Below, one piece after another: positions 1 to 12,664 of a stretch of DNA of 64,000 nucleotides. The notes beneath the pieces are model-generated. The model did not search any database. It saw only the letters and a list, made by a program, of their open reading frames with translations, and was not told the DNA's origin. A program made the translations under genes and the position numbers. Every line of letters starts with the position of its first letter. The first letter of the stretch is position 1. Source of the stretch: Camarhynchus parvulus (taxonomy: Eukaryota; Chordata; Aves; Passeriformes; Thraupidae); assembly GCF_901933205.1 (NCBI RefSeq), contig NC_044572.1, positions 92,098,965 through 92,162,964 of the forward strand, written 5' to 3'.

Positions 1-2012
1 TATCTTGGTTCCCAATTCAGGCCCAGGGTCACCACCCTGATAATCCTAGAAGAGGCTGTATTACCCCTAAAGCACACTGAGACTATTCACACCTTTTACC
101 ATCAATTCAACTCCTTTCTGAGCCTGCTGCCACCATTCCCTGATGATGAATGAGTGGGCAACTTACCACAGTTTTTCATCATCACCAATATTAGCACAAC
201 ATTTCCTTATATTCCTCTGTCCATTTGTTCACTTACCTTACAGTAGGAAGCTCTTCGTGGCTCTCTGCAAGATGCCCAGCACAAAACTACACCCTTCTGA
301 TATCACAGCTATAATATGCTCTTTGCAGGAAAACTGCAACAAAACCATTTGCTCCACAAGAAATCTAAGATTCTCTCTGCCTTCAGTTAGACGTCTCACA
401 CAATTCAAACACAAATGAATGTAAACATGAAAAACCTTAAGAAATATTTTAGGAACAGTGTATGCTCATTGAGGTTGCTGAAAATCTCTTCTAAATACTG
501 CTATAACAGTGATTGTCTATGCCTCCAGGAGTAATTAGTAATAGTTATCTGGCATTTTAGTACCTTAATTTAAAAAAAAGCCACAAAAACTTAGAATTTA
601 GTAAATGTCTCCCCATTAAAACACCTGGACCTTTTATATTACCTCCTTTAAGGAAAGCTTCAAAAGACAGATTAAAAAGACAAGATGTTAATACAATGAG
701 AGCTTTTCAGAGTTCAAAGTAGCTCACGCACTCCTATTCCTTAAAAGCTCTTTAAAAGCCAAACACACATGAAACACATGAAGACTTTGATACAATTGAA
801 CTGTCAAATCTTGTCAACATGCTCATCTTATGAATTAAAAACGCTCTAAAGGCATTCTTCTTTTCAGCACCTTCCCTTTGACATTACTTTTTTGGGCACG
901 TAACTTGCTGTCAAATATATTTTGTGTTGTACACAGTAAAGGCACAAAGAATAGTTGAAAGCAAAGCATTCCTGCCTGCAATATAAGCACTAGCTTTTGG
1001 CTGCCCCATAAAGGTATTCACCACAGAAGCCACTGCAGTTTGTGTGGTGATGATTGCATACCAGGCTCTGAGAAAATGATACACTTATGATACAAACGGA
1101 AACTTGTACCATACTGAACTAGAGAAAACCCCTATTTCTTATCATTATTCCAAGTGCACAAACATTCCTAAAAATGACTCTTTAAATTCTTATTGTTATT
1201 TTTAAGACTTTTGACCAGCAAGAATGCAAGAAGACAAATGCACAGTGTGCTCAGTGGAAGGAGACACCTGCATGGTAGAGCATTACCTCCTCGACTCGCA
1301 CAGATTTAGCAATGTGTAAACAACTATCTTTTATCTAGAATACACCTACCTGGCCTGGTTTACTGGAAGTTACTCCTTGGATTTCCAAGTAGCTGAAAGT
1401 TAGTTCTAACTGTAGTTAGAAAAGAAATACGACATTAGTGCAAACATCATCTTATTTTAAGAGCACTTACATTTCTCAATGAGGTTAAAAAAACTTTTAG
1501 CAGGCTGCAGATATTTGATATCAGTTTCTGTAATTGACACTAAGTATTTTTTAATACTTGGATGCATTTTTCATTTAAAAAATACTTACATTTGTTTCTT
1601 ACAGGTTTAAATGGTTATTAGATGTTATAGGAATACCACACTGGGCATTTTACTGCAAGCTATAAGCACATAAAGCTTATAATCAATTTAATAAAAAAAT
1701 TATCCTATAAAAAGCATCATTAGTACAATACGCTACTGATGTGTATTCTTGTGGCTGATTAACCATTCATTACAATCTTTACAGCTTCACAATTATTCAT
1801 TAGTTACATTGATCACAGATGTGAAAAATTTTACTGCACAGAAGCTGAAGGGACATGTATATACACTATACATATATATGAATAAAAATAACATCTATAA
1901 ATAAGTAAAGATATTAACATAAATGTCCAAGGACTGCTTTAGCTTATCTAAAAGTATGAGAGGAAGTGATACATAAACTTTGTCTAAGTGGTTTGTTTGG
2001 ATGACAGTCAGA
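1..2012. other. Possible 3' UTR and downstream flank of the minus-strand candidate
   Basis: AT-rich sequence without a credible coding frame. If the exon at 2013-2149 is real, its 3' UTR would run leftwards from 2012. The clearest polyadenylation-like hexamer read on the minus strand is ATTAAA at 1687-1692. A frame at 1290-1330 (minus) retains two CpGs before a donor-like GAG|GTAATG but has no proper acceptor. Confidence 0.3.
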
Positions 2013-2149
2013 CTAGGCAGGGAAGAACATACTGACTCCAAATGGAAGTGGAGAAGGCGGCAGGGAATTCTTCTCCAAGGACAAATCTAGGGCTACAGGG
2101 AGTTTGCTAAGGTCTGAATTCACAATTATGTCGACAATCATCTTGACAG
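2013..2149 (-). CDS. Putative terminal coding exon, unknown protein
   Basis: Seen: on the minus strand a pyrimidine-rich acceptor (tttctttctgtatatctcag) ends just above 2149. The frame then runs 45 codons to a TAG at 2013-2015. The peptide begins VKMIVDIIVNSDLSK, continues acidic and leucine-rich, and ends in a Pro/Ser/Leu-rich tail (NSLPPSPLPF) followed by VSMFFPA. The exon starts with two bases (CT) that complete a codon begun by the G ending the candidate exon at 4831-4881, so the phases agree. CpGs are kept at the start and in the middle although the surroundings are CpG-poor. An ATTAAA-type signal lies downstream on the same strand at 1687-1692. Inferred: last coding exon of a minus-strand gene. 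I recognise no domain or family. It could be a chance frame behind a decoy acceptor, or part of a non-coding transcript. Confidence 0.4.
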
Positions 2150-4110
2150 CTGAGATATACAGAAAGAAACAAACGTCTTGGACTGAATTGTGACGACAGG
2201 GCAAGACATTAGGTCATTTCCTTTTAGTTATCACTGAAACCATTGCAACTGAGCAGTCTGTCTGAATTGCACAAAGTTTCCTGTACTTTATCTTATCCTA
2301 GGTTCACAGTCAGGGTGCTCCCAGTTCTTTTTTTCCAGTACTAAGTAAATATTTCTTTGCCTAAATCACAATGAAATTTGGGGGGTAGGGGGGTTCTGTA
2401 ATTGAAATCCTTCATATTTTGAAAATAATTTACCTATCAACTTGAGGGTTCTTCTTTTTGCTGAAGTATGTATGTCCAAACACATATTGTCATTACGTGC
2501 ATACACAATCAAAAATATTTGAAAAGTTCACACAGATCCAGTCTCAAGAATTTAGTCTGCAAATCCTGTTGCCTATAATTAACAAATGTCAGGAAACATA
2601 GCACTATCTCTACAGCTAATCTTTGGTTCATTTTTTTTCTAGTTAAAAATATGAATTTATAGTCCTTGCTTTGCAGCAAAAATGTAAAACACGTTCTAAA
2701 CATCATCTACTTCAAACTAAGACATAAATTTTACAAGGTTTTAAAAGGCATAATCTCATTTATTACCCAAAATTATATGTTTTTTAAATCCTCTTAAAAA
2801 GTTATGTGTGCTTCTCATTTAGGAACCTTTCAGTTAACCAGACAGCTAATTTCACAGTTTTCAATTTTTTCAACCAAAAATTAATGAAAGTTGCACTAGA
2901 AATGCATCCACAGATCTGAATTACATTCCTACAAATATTTTATATGCTTATTTGAGGGCTTGATGACATATCCAACATTACAAATGTTGCGATTACTTTT
3001 TATATAATTTGTAGCAAGAATTAGCAAGCTTTAAGTACTGTCCTTCCCTCCCAATCAGTCTGTGTTGATTAGTGCGAATGAACTGATTGGACCAGAGTGT
3101 GAAGTTTAGAGGTGGCCATTGTAAAATCTTCGCTCCTAGGATAATAGTGAGAGTTGGAGTTAAACAACATTAATTCTTTTTAACTTTGATCCTTGTTTAG
3201 TAGATACATCTCAACAGCATTGTTTAAGCAAAAGTATAGCTTCGAATTGAATGCAGCAGTAATAGTTACTCAGAACTGCCCATCTCTAGGCATACTCAAT
3301 TTTGTTGGGGTCCCCAGAGAAATAATGTGTCTTTACTCAATGTTTTTAGCTGTCTTTTGAGGAGTTACTGCCTATCACGTATTGGAAGTACTTGGGCTCA
3401 GAAAGCTTCTAAGCAGCTATTGAAAATACTGCAGACATTAGAAAATTTACTAAGTTTGACTAACCCTTCTAGAAATGCATTTTCAACCATCCTAATAATT
3501 GTTCAGACATAAAATGTTTAATTTTTACATAAATCATAAGCACAGCTTCTCATCATCTTCCCTTCTATTTGCTATCAGAAAAATTCCATTTCTACTTACA
3601 GAATACGTATTTTAGATTTTAATGAAAACAAAACCAAGTTTTTCAACTATGCAAATCTACTTAATGAGTGCTGAGAATTGTCTGAAACACTCAACTAAAC
3701 AGAGTTATCACAAAGTATTCCAAGCCTCAGCCTTCAAGAGCTTTTTGATGACTTATAATGGCTTTGCTATTGTTTAACAAAATCATGATTACCACCTGTC
3801 TATCATATTGCCATTGCACTGAAGTCTGAGCTGTTCATCAACTGGATCTATCTTTCCAAGCAAGCAAAAGCCCTGGCTAAAAACTGCAGTGATTCAAACA
3901 CCAACAGACAACCAACTGGAGACATCTGTGCTGCAGGGACAGGGTGATCGACTGAGGAAAATGAATATCAGCAGAAATTCAAGCTGCAGTTCATCCTACC
4001 TGTCAGTCAGCATCTTCAAATTATAGCTACCAATGGTCACATTTACCAGTGACCATAACTGAAAATCTGGCATCAATAGCTCAATTTTTGGATTCTGGTA
4101 TTTCTATAAC

Positions 4111-4170
4111 ATGTGTGTATATATACGCGTGTATATAAATATACACACACACACACTTAGACACACACAT
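4111..4170. repeat. Compound TG/TA/CA microsatellite
   Basis: A run of gtgtgtatatata, then cgcgtgtatataaatata, then an uninterrupted (CA)n tract, then cacacacatg. It alternates purine and pyrimidine almost throughout and includes a CGCG, so it could adopt left-handed or cruciform forms. It is a likely polymorphic site. Confidence 0.85.
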
Positions 4171-4625
4171 GTCAAATACAAAAAAATAGGATATGTGCCA
4201 AATTCCCATTCACTGATTCCAAACTGGACAAGAGACATTCTTTCACATCAGTCATTTTTATTCATGTGGAAATCATATTTCTCTTCTACAACAATCATTA
4301 CGAATTGTCACAGGCACAGAAAAAATAATTCACCAGCATTGGCGAGGCAAGCTGCCAAACTGCTTTTCAAAATGAACAGCAAAAATCATTAGAAAACAGC
4401 TGAATTTAATAAAACTCAGAGTTTCTGCCTCCAAATCAAATATAATCCTATTTGACACTACAAACACTAGAGGGAATAATACCATCAGCTTGTTTGCACA
4501 TAAACTGTCCTTTTATAAAATTCATCAGGCTCCTCTCACAGTTCTTCAGGTTGGAGTTTACAACGCAACCCTTCAGCCACCTGCATTTCTAGAAATTAAA
4601 ATTCCTCTGGAAAAGGAGTGTGTGG

Positions 4626-4646
4626 ATATATATATATGTATGTATA
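4626..4646. repeat. Short TA microsatellite
   Basis: Alternating TA units pass into tatgtatgtata. Short and imperfect. Confidence 0.7.
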
Positions 4647-4830
4647 GATTCATTTAAGGCATATACTAATAGAAGCACCATTCTAACTCAAGAGCATGCA
4701 ACATACCATTCCTCAGTTTTCTGTTTTTTTAAACAGATGTACATAACTAAAATATGCTAATTTTTGCTACTTAGTTTATGTAACTTTCATTTATTGCCCC
4801 AGAGTATTTATAGGAACACAGTGATTTTAC

Positions 4831-4881
4831 CTTGGTGGGAATCCGAGACGTTAAAAGAAACGCTCGACATGATGCCAGCAC
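4831..4881 (-). CDS. Putative 51-bp internal or start exon, unknown protein
   Basis: Seen: on the minus strand the acceptor is strong (ttcttttttattttttcaatag), then 51 bases, then a donor CAAG|GTAAAA. Five CpGs fall within about 40 bases of AT-rich DNA, which suggests constraint. The frame compatible with the exon at 2013-2149 reads AGIMSSVSFNVSDSHQ and ends with one overhanging G. Joined to CT at 2149 this gives an Ala codon and an unbroken frame to the TAG at 2013. One other frame is also open, but it meets a stop soon after the junction. The exon contains an ATG (Met in AGIM), so it could be the first coding exon of a very short protein of about 58 residues, or an internal exon of a longer protein whose N-terminus lies further right. 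No family recognised. Confidence 0.42.
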
Positions 4882-5626
4882 CTATTGAAAAAATAAAAAA
4901 GAACAGGATTCGTAAGAAACATTTAATATTATAAAAGATTCTTTTCCAGGAAAATCCTGAAAGCAGAGGGAAAAAGCCTCTAGCAGAGTGAGTGTAGATT
5001 CCCTTTGCTGTCATACACCAGAAGAAGCAAAACTGGGATCAGATCCAGTAGAACACACTGAAGAGACTGCTGCAATCTGATCAGCTATAAGCCAGTTAGC
5101 ACAGCAGTGAACTGAAGAAATCTATTCAACCAATCTCTCAAGATCATATAACAGAAATCTTAGTGACATTTTAAAAAGAACCAAGGATGAGAAGTCCAGG
5201 AACACAAGATGTATTTAAATGTAAAAAAAAAAAATTAGAAGATTATCATGATGTTATTAGCAATATAAGAGACTGTAAGCAAACAGGGGAGTTTTGGACA
5301 CATTTGGGGCATTTCTTGAGTAAGAACGCAAAGATTTCTCATTCATAGCATCTGAATTTCTTCTCCAGCAAAGGCAATGGAAAAATGCAGTTAGACTAGT
5401 GAGACCAGTCCCTCTGGGGAGAAAGCACAACAAAACAAACATTTTGCAAGCTACTGCCAATCAAAATATAATGATTCTATATCATATCATTCCAATCTCC
5501 GGTAGCACATCCCACTCACAGATCTTACTCTTTCAAAAAGGAGTTACTCATCTTGCAAAACTACAGTACTGTTTGTTGATTTACCCACAGAAATATCTGC
5601 TGTTTGCTACATCTTTTTCCAGATTG

Positions 5627-5647
5627 AAAAAAAAAAAAAAAAAAAAA
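5627..5647. repeat. Poly(A) run, 21 bases
   Basis: A homopolymer of 21 A on the + strand. No recognisable element or processed gene lies immediately 5' of it, and no target-site duplication was found by eye, so it is annotated only as a homopolymer. Confidence 0.9.
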
Positions 5648-6370
5648 GAGAAGCAAATTCTACTCAAACACCTGCATCAAAATCCCACAGCACACGCAGA
5701 GCTTTTCCCACAGCTAGGACCTCCTGAACTCAGCCCTTCCCTGTGTCCATGATCAAGGTTGACACTAAGCATGTTCCTCACTTGGAGAGGAAGAAGAAGG
5801 CTGAGAATGCAATCCAGTGTCCAACTTTGAACACTCCAAGGATTGGATTTCAGCTTCAGTTCCTCAGCTGAATAACATCTTGCTAAGTCCCAGGAGCACC
5901 AGTGCTGCACCAGTGTTGAATATTAGCAGATTATTTTGGGGTTCACATGATTAGAGCCGGTTGCTCTGGTTACCACTGGCATAGAGCCAAACTGCTGCAG
6001 AATAACCCATGCCTCCTGGAAGGCTCAACCCTTCCCTGAAGCCCTCTTATGACAGCCTGGCCCTGTCACACAAAGCTGCTCCATTTCCTTGCTCATGCAT
6101 AGAGGAGAGACAGCCTCTCGTGCTCCACTCCCAGCTATGCCTATCCCAAGTATCTCTTCCACAGTCCAGCACCAAGAGAAAGGGGAAGGGCCTACCCAAG
6201 GGGTTTTTCCACTGCTCAGCCACAGTTTCCCCAGCCTAGCAGCAGCATTCTCTCACAGTAATACAACCTTGATCCTTTCCCTGCCTCACCCACCTCCTCA
6301 GGGCAGCCCCACACAGTAGGTGCACACCACTCGCCCGGGAGTCTCTGGCAAGATCACACCCCATGCTCAC

Positions 6371-6426
6371 CAAACAGCTTCACTTTCAGCAGGAGTGCCC
6401 CTCTTACTTGTGAACCCATCCACAAG
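6371..6426 (-). CDS. Weak candidate exon upstream of the exon pair
   Basis: Seen: on the minus strand the acceptor cacattggcag (preceded by acccctcttga) opens a 56-base block with a donor TTTG|GTGAGC. The frame that leaves one overhanging G at the donor is open throughout (LWMGSQVRGALLLKVKLF). That G joins the GT at the start of 4831-4881 as a Gly codon, so the three blocks can be spliced in one frame. Against it: the block holds no CpG and no recognised motif, and its acceptor tract is only moderate. With about 64 kb to search, a block of this quality is expected by chance. Confidence 0.13.
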
Positions 6427-9400
6427 CTGCCAATGTGTCAAGAGGGGTAGGTGATCAGGCATCCTCCCTGCACTGGCGCCACCAAAAAATCCTCTTCAGG
6501 GTCACAGGCAGAGCAGCTTCTGGTCACTACACCCGAGATGCCCAAGTGAGACAGGGGAAAGGAAACTTTTTGAAGAACTGCTTTCCATATTTACCTGCTA
6601 GGTAGTGGCCAACAACACATTAGAGATGTGAGTGCTCTGTGTATGTCACCACAGTGGGACAGCTCATTACAGGAGAATCATGTCACAGTCTTGCTTTAAA
6701 ATATTTGCTTGCATATAAGGGTTCAAGCTACTTTATGAGCCTAGAAAGGGTCAATTTAACATGACTACTGTACACATGAGCAGTCCAAACAACAAAGCTA
6801 AATGTAAACCAGGTAACCAGAAGGTCCTAACAAAATTATGTTGGAAAAGAATGTTCCAATAGAGCACATGGCAGTGTATATTCTTGTGGCAGACATACCA
6901 ATGATCCCAAAGTGATCTTTCTAAAACCAACAGAGATGAAAAACCCACAAACGTTAAGATGATTTATGTACAAAGAAGAGGCCTGCTGTAAGATGATACT
7001 CCCCACTCAGCAGGTAAATGACTACTCTTGAGCAATAAGATGGTACCCAAAAAGAAACAAAAGCCTTAAATTTCTAATCCAGTAACACAAATTTCTATAG
7101 TTTTCAGAGTTAAGACTCTCACAAACAAGAGTTTGATTCTTCCATAAAATCACTTGAAGAGAAGGTCAATTATTACTGCAAAATTAATGGTCTATCTTGA
7201 CAACAGCAGGACAAGATTTATTACTTTTTAAAAACTTTTTTTACAATGGCAGAATTGGCTGAGGCTTGCCATTTATCACAATTTTAGCTGTTAAAATCTG
7301 TGAGTATAGCTTTGAAAGGATCCACTTTAGTTTACTGCTTTCTGATTGTTTTTTTCCGAATATTTTCAAAATTTTACAGTGACATCTTCATTTTAACATC
7401 ACTGGTTTTGCTCATATTTAGCAACAGGGTAGCCTGTACCCCAGTTCAACCCAAGACTTGCTGGACGAGCTGTGAAACATAAATGGTTTGTTTTCAATGA
7501 CTTCCTTCTCCTCAATAAGGCTGCAGCAAAAAAACAAGTAATGGCTCTTAGGATGTGGCTCACCCAAGTCTCTGACAATAGGATTCTGCATGGTTGTTAG
7601 GACTTGCAAGGGCAACAGAACATGTATTGCAGCCTACTCAAAACCACACCACTCTAGTCCTTCCCTTGAGAAATGTGATGCTGGTGCCAAAGGCAGAGGC
7701 ACTGGAGGTGTTTTCACATGACAGTTCAAGCTCCCTCTTGAGAAACAAGCTATTTTTGTGCAGGAAAACCCAGGTCTCTGTGCATTCCTCTGACAAGAAT
7801 GAGTATGTGTCTGATTGCACAATTGTCTAGGGCTTTCAGAAACATCCAAGAGTGCTGTTTTTCATGAACCGGCAGATTCTAGATTTCCTGGGGTTTTTGA
7901 TTTCTTCATACAAAGAAACTAAAAAGCAGATGCAGCCACCCTTACTCTCAAGCAATCCTCAGGCATCTCACCAAGAAGGTTCTGTCACTGTTACTCTCAT
8001 TTTGCACCCAGGGAACCTTGAGCACAGAAGTGTCATGGTCAAAGTCGCTTGGAAGTCCAGAGGCTCAGAGCAGCAGACACCCTAACTTCCAGGGATAACC
8101 TGGAATAAAGAGCTCCCTGGCTCACAGCCCATCAGGAATGTCAGTTGGGCACGGTGTATAATCCACCTTATCATCTGATAACAAAATGATCTCACTTGTT
8201 CAACTTAATGCGTCACAGCCCCGCTCCTCTAGAACCTTTTTGTTTGGGTACCAGTAGTACTCAATCATTAATGAAGTTAAAAGATCCCATCAAAAGATAA
8301 GCACAGGCAGGGTAAAGAAAGAGGCTCAGGAGTTAATTCATGCTTTAACACACCTGTAAGCCAAAAGGTTAGTGAGTGACTGATGTGAAGGCACCAAGCA
8401 CATCAGGCAAAATCCAGGCAAATTTTATACAGGATACACAACCTGGCTGTTGCTCAATGGAAAGGACAACAAAAGAGAATTATATTTAGTTAACAGCAGC
8501 TTTGGTCTATCTTCCTACTCTGTCATTTTTGAAGCATAAAATAGGATTATTATTTGAATTTTAAATGACTCCTACTCACAGATACATACCCAAGTTGATG
8601 ATTTCTTAATGTTTTTTCATTCCAAATTCTGTAACGCTCCCTATACTACTCATAATGTCCATGAAACAAAATTGGGAAGCATTCACCAAAAACATATCCT
8701 GCAAATTACTGTCTCCAGAGATTCATGGCCTACAAGGTCATCTTCTATTTACCAGAAACATAATATATTTCAGTAAATAACATAGATCCTCCGTGAGCAT
8801 GTCAATATAACAAATACACAGATGCATTTTGTCATTTATTGTCAAATCCTGGCATTATTACCCATTTTAGCACTCTAAGTTAAATTAACAGGGCTGCACT
8901 GGGTTAACCCAGCCACCCTACCTGGCAGTCACTCTTAGGAGGATCGCTAGAGAAACACAGCTCTGTGCTAATTGCATCTATTTTGCCAGACAAACCACAG
9001 CAACTAAAACTACCTCATCTATATTTAAAGCGCTTTCAAATCCATAAGGAAATGCAAATCTTCTGAAAAACACCATTACCCTTTTTAAAATGCTCAGGAA
9101 TGAAGAGTTCTGGAAAACACAGTGAGCATACTTGGGCTTCGTGACTAGACATGAAATGAAATCAAACCTCCTCAGCACTTCATGGGCCTGGGAAGTTGCA
9201 TGATGCTCCCACCACTCACTACCACAGATGTTTTGAAACTTCCTTGTGCTGAAATCTCAAAATAAAGATGATTAACCAAATATTTTTCCCTTGCTGGGAA
9301 CCGATGAACACAGATACTTTTAAAAATCCAAAATCAAAACCAACAACCAACTTTGTACTTTTTTTTGATCAACTGTTGCAATTTTACTCCTTAAAATGTA

Positions 9401-10870
9401 CTCCCCTTTCCTTCTGCCATAGTTTCTGTAGCCCCTGGCATCTGCCATCTTGTCAGCCTCAAAACTGATTCAGTCTCTTCCATTATAATGTACTTGTGGA
9501 AAGCTGCATTTGTGACAGCTTTCCTTATTTCTTGTCACATTCTAATGATAGCCATCATCTTGAGAATGCCTTGAATCCAGAAGACAGTCACTTTTCTATA
9601 TATATCTTAGTTATACCATCCCCATTTTTTTCATTATTCATTACCATTATTATCCAAAACATCACCATTTTTAAGTTTCCACCTCTATTAGGTCCTTTAT
9701 GATTTCTCTCATAAGCCTTCCACTGCTACTGCTGACTCAATATCCAATGTGCACACAATAATGTGAGGTAAAGCAGCAGCACTAATACAGTTTTTGCTTG
9801 GTTAAAACACAGATGAATCAATACATGTTAGAGCATCCAGCCTCCCTCGGTCCCTACAGGATCGACCGCTCCCTTCCCGGGTTGCATGCCTGATGTTGTA
9901 AATGCTTCATCCTGAAGCAACTGGAGTTCGATTAGATAAAAGGCCCCTTTCAGCACCACGGTAGAGATATTAGAGCTGGGTTTGAGAGAGGCACTTCCTG
10001 CTAAAAGCACTGAGCCTCGCTACACAAAGAGGCTAGCTGACATCCTGGAGGGCTTTTTGGAGGGCTGATCAGCTCAGGCACAACAGGAACACGTATGCAG
10101 CATCATCTGAAACGCTTGGCATTGCTTGGCATATGGTGGGTTTCTCTGCAGAGAGCTGACACCAGTGAAAAATCCCCAATCTGAGGGCTTGCAGCACCAC
10201 CACCTTCACCCACACAGCCCTCACCATTGAGTCTGAATCTGATCATTTGGTCTCGACCACTTTTGAAGCACCATCTGTGAAAAAACCACTGACGGACCTT
10301 ATTCACTCCTACTCCAAATGTCCCCTTATTTATACACCAATACTAAAGCAGTCTTTTGCTGCTGAAGAAGTACTGTTAGGAAAGGCTTAGTGCATTTCAG
10401 TTCACACACAAAAAACAGAGTTTCTCCCTCACTGAAATGACCCTTAGCCAAGTTGAACACATTCCCAGGCTCGCCTAAGTCGCTGGTGCCTGTGTGGCCA
10501 GCCAAGACCAAAACACAGTAAGGGGAGCTGCTACTTGCATCAGTACAATTCTCTCCTGCCCAAGACAGGGGTAAGCTCTGCAACACAAATAATTACCTCA
10601 GCCATCCCCATAAAGGGCTGCTCTGCTGCATGTTTCTCTATTATCATTCCTCAGGTCAACCACTGCTTCTTCAACAAGGCTCCCTGACTGAAGCCATGGA
10701 CAGAGCATGAGCCTGCCTGCCATGGGAATGCTGTGCAGATCACAGCTTTCACTGGTCCTTATTGCCACCACACTACTTTAAAAATTCAAGCCTACTCTGT
10801 TAAGGGCCACCAATTTCTGTATTTTCTGGATAGCAGAGGATAGTATATGGGGAACAGTTTTTAGCGGGTC

Positions 10871-10923
10871 TTTTGTTGTTGTTGTTTTGCTTTGGTTTTT
10901 TGGGGTTTTTTTGGTTTTTTTTT
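10871..10923. repeat. GTT/T-rich low-complexity tract
   Basis: (TTG)n units grade into runs of T broken by G. The two overlapping + strand frames here begin with phenylalanine- and tryptophan-rich peptides that merely translate this tract. Confidence 0.85.
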
Positions 10924-12558
10924 AATGTGTGCTCAAATATCAGAAGAGATGCCAATAAATCTGCCATTTTTAGAGAAGAGAAGCACCTTTCACGTTACTG
11001 CAGGGAACAAGACAGGGGACACCACAAGATGGCACAATGGAGTGCTTCACACACATTTCCCTTTCAGTCCAAGTCAGAGGACCCATTAAGAGAAATGCTT
11101 ATTTAGCTCCTGGAAAGCTGTTCAAATCTGCAGAGCAATTTCTACTTCAGAGGCAGAAATGAGCAAATCCTGCCTAGAAGACAGGTAAGAAAAAAATATC
11201 CTTGTTTTAGAATTAATAACAACTAAGGCACGGACACTGAAAAATTTGCCTAAAACAAAAAGGCAAAATGAAGTGGTAAAGCTTGAAAGAGAAGCTTGGA
11301 GTAAAAAGGGTCCTAATTCTGATGTTTGAGAAGAAAACAAGTAGCATGGAGGTTTATCAGCAAATTAAGACAAAATTTCCAGACATAACTAAATTTGTTC
11401 CAACAGCTCTACCAACACTACCACTACACCTACAGGCAGTGTCCTAGGCCTGTGAACTGTTTCTAAAAAACACATGAATCAAATTGTGCTTCTTTAAAAC
11501 CTGTGAAGCACAAAGAAACATGAACACTTGCTATAACCCTGTCTGCAACAAGCAAACTATCCAGCTGTTTTAGTAAAGGTGGGATTTCAGAAGAAACTGA
11601 GATGTGCTCACCTTTGGCCAGACATCACCTATGGCAGCAACAGGACCCACGGACACTCCAACTGCCAAGCCCGTTGAAGTGGTTTGGGATGTGGTCACCA
11701 GTGGTGCAGACTGGGACTGTCCTGATTTACAGATTTTACATTCAAAAGTTTTCTATCTTAGGCTTTATTAACCACAGAGCTGCTTGAGGAGGGGCAGCCA
11801 CCTACTGCCTGTGTGCACAGGGCTCCCCTTGCTCTAGCAAACAATCAGTCATGGAACAGTTTCATGGCATTATGAGAGATGTCCAACACAGAGCACTAAA
11901 CACAATCCCCTGAAGGCTGCAAAGCTTCCTTGTCATACTGCTCACCACACCACACCACAATTCCCAACAACAAAAAACCATAATGCTGTAAAACACTAAA
12001 TACCAGAAGACCCACCTGGAGTGCTATTTAAGCCTGCTCTGAGCCATAAAAATTGGAATCAGCAGCCGCATTTCAACAATTCAAAGTCCTCTCCATGGCA
12101 CTGGACACAGCCAGGGCTGATCCCAGCAAAGGTACAAGAGGGGAGCAGGTTCAACCACATACCTTAATTTGTCAGCTCATCAATGAGGGGTAACACCTCA
12201 AAGGGGTTTTTTTTTCTCTGTACCTACATTATACAAAAATAGGTCACTAGCACATTAGTGTCAATATACCTTTATTTCACTTTTTTTCCTACTTTTGCTC
12301 TTATCTGTATACAACCATTACACAGATTCAGTGCTGAAATTCAGGTTACAATGTCCTTCAGCAGGATTCCCACATACTCACCTTTTACAATGTTCTAGAC
12401 CCCCAACACCTGGTTAAAAAGTGGGTTGAAAACATTTTGTTGACTAGTAATTCAAAAGAGCCTGGGCTCCAGCATTTTCTGTGCAACAGTTTTTTATGCT
12501 CTTCTCTCCATCACAAAAAGATGGTACAGGCACCCTTTAGAAAAAACCCTCCCATTAC

Positions 12559-12664
12559 CTGTCCATGGTGTTAATAATAAGAAAAGCCCATACCCTTTCC
12601 CCCTTCCTGCACAGCTTCTCTCTGTGTTTACGCACAGCAGTTAAAATGGAAGCGTTTTGGTGCG
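12559..12664 (-). CDS. Isolated exon-like block, unknown
   Basis: Seen: on the minus strand an acceptor-like gtcatttgcag precedes a 106-base block ending at a donor GACAG|GTAATG. One frame is open across the whole block (HQNASILTAVRKHREKL, then a basic stretch and WAFLIINTMD). Three CpGs are retained in AT-rich surroundings. The pyrimidine tract is weak. The block's phase (two overhanging bases) does not join directly to the exon at 4831-4881, so if both are real another exon lies between them or they belong to different transcripts. No family recognised. Confidence 0.18.

Larger units (their letters stand above)
2150..4830. other. Presumed intron between the two candidate exons
   Basis: About 2.7 kb of AT-rich DNA with short chance frames only, ending on the right in the TG/CA microsatellite and a TA tract. 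No repeat family recognised. Confidence 0.35.

Noticed and set aside
5399..5752. 117-codon + strand frame with a poly-Lys run
   Set aside because: The Lys/Glu run is the translation of the poly(A) tract at 5627; the rest has no features.
8880..8990. Sequence ctgggttaacccag considered as an LTR or retrovirus border
   Set aside because: It is a small palindrome only. No primer-binding site, polypurine tract, TG...CA ends or coding remnants of an endogenous retrovirus were found nearby.
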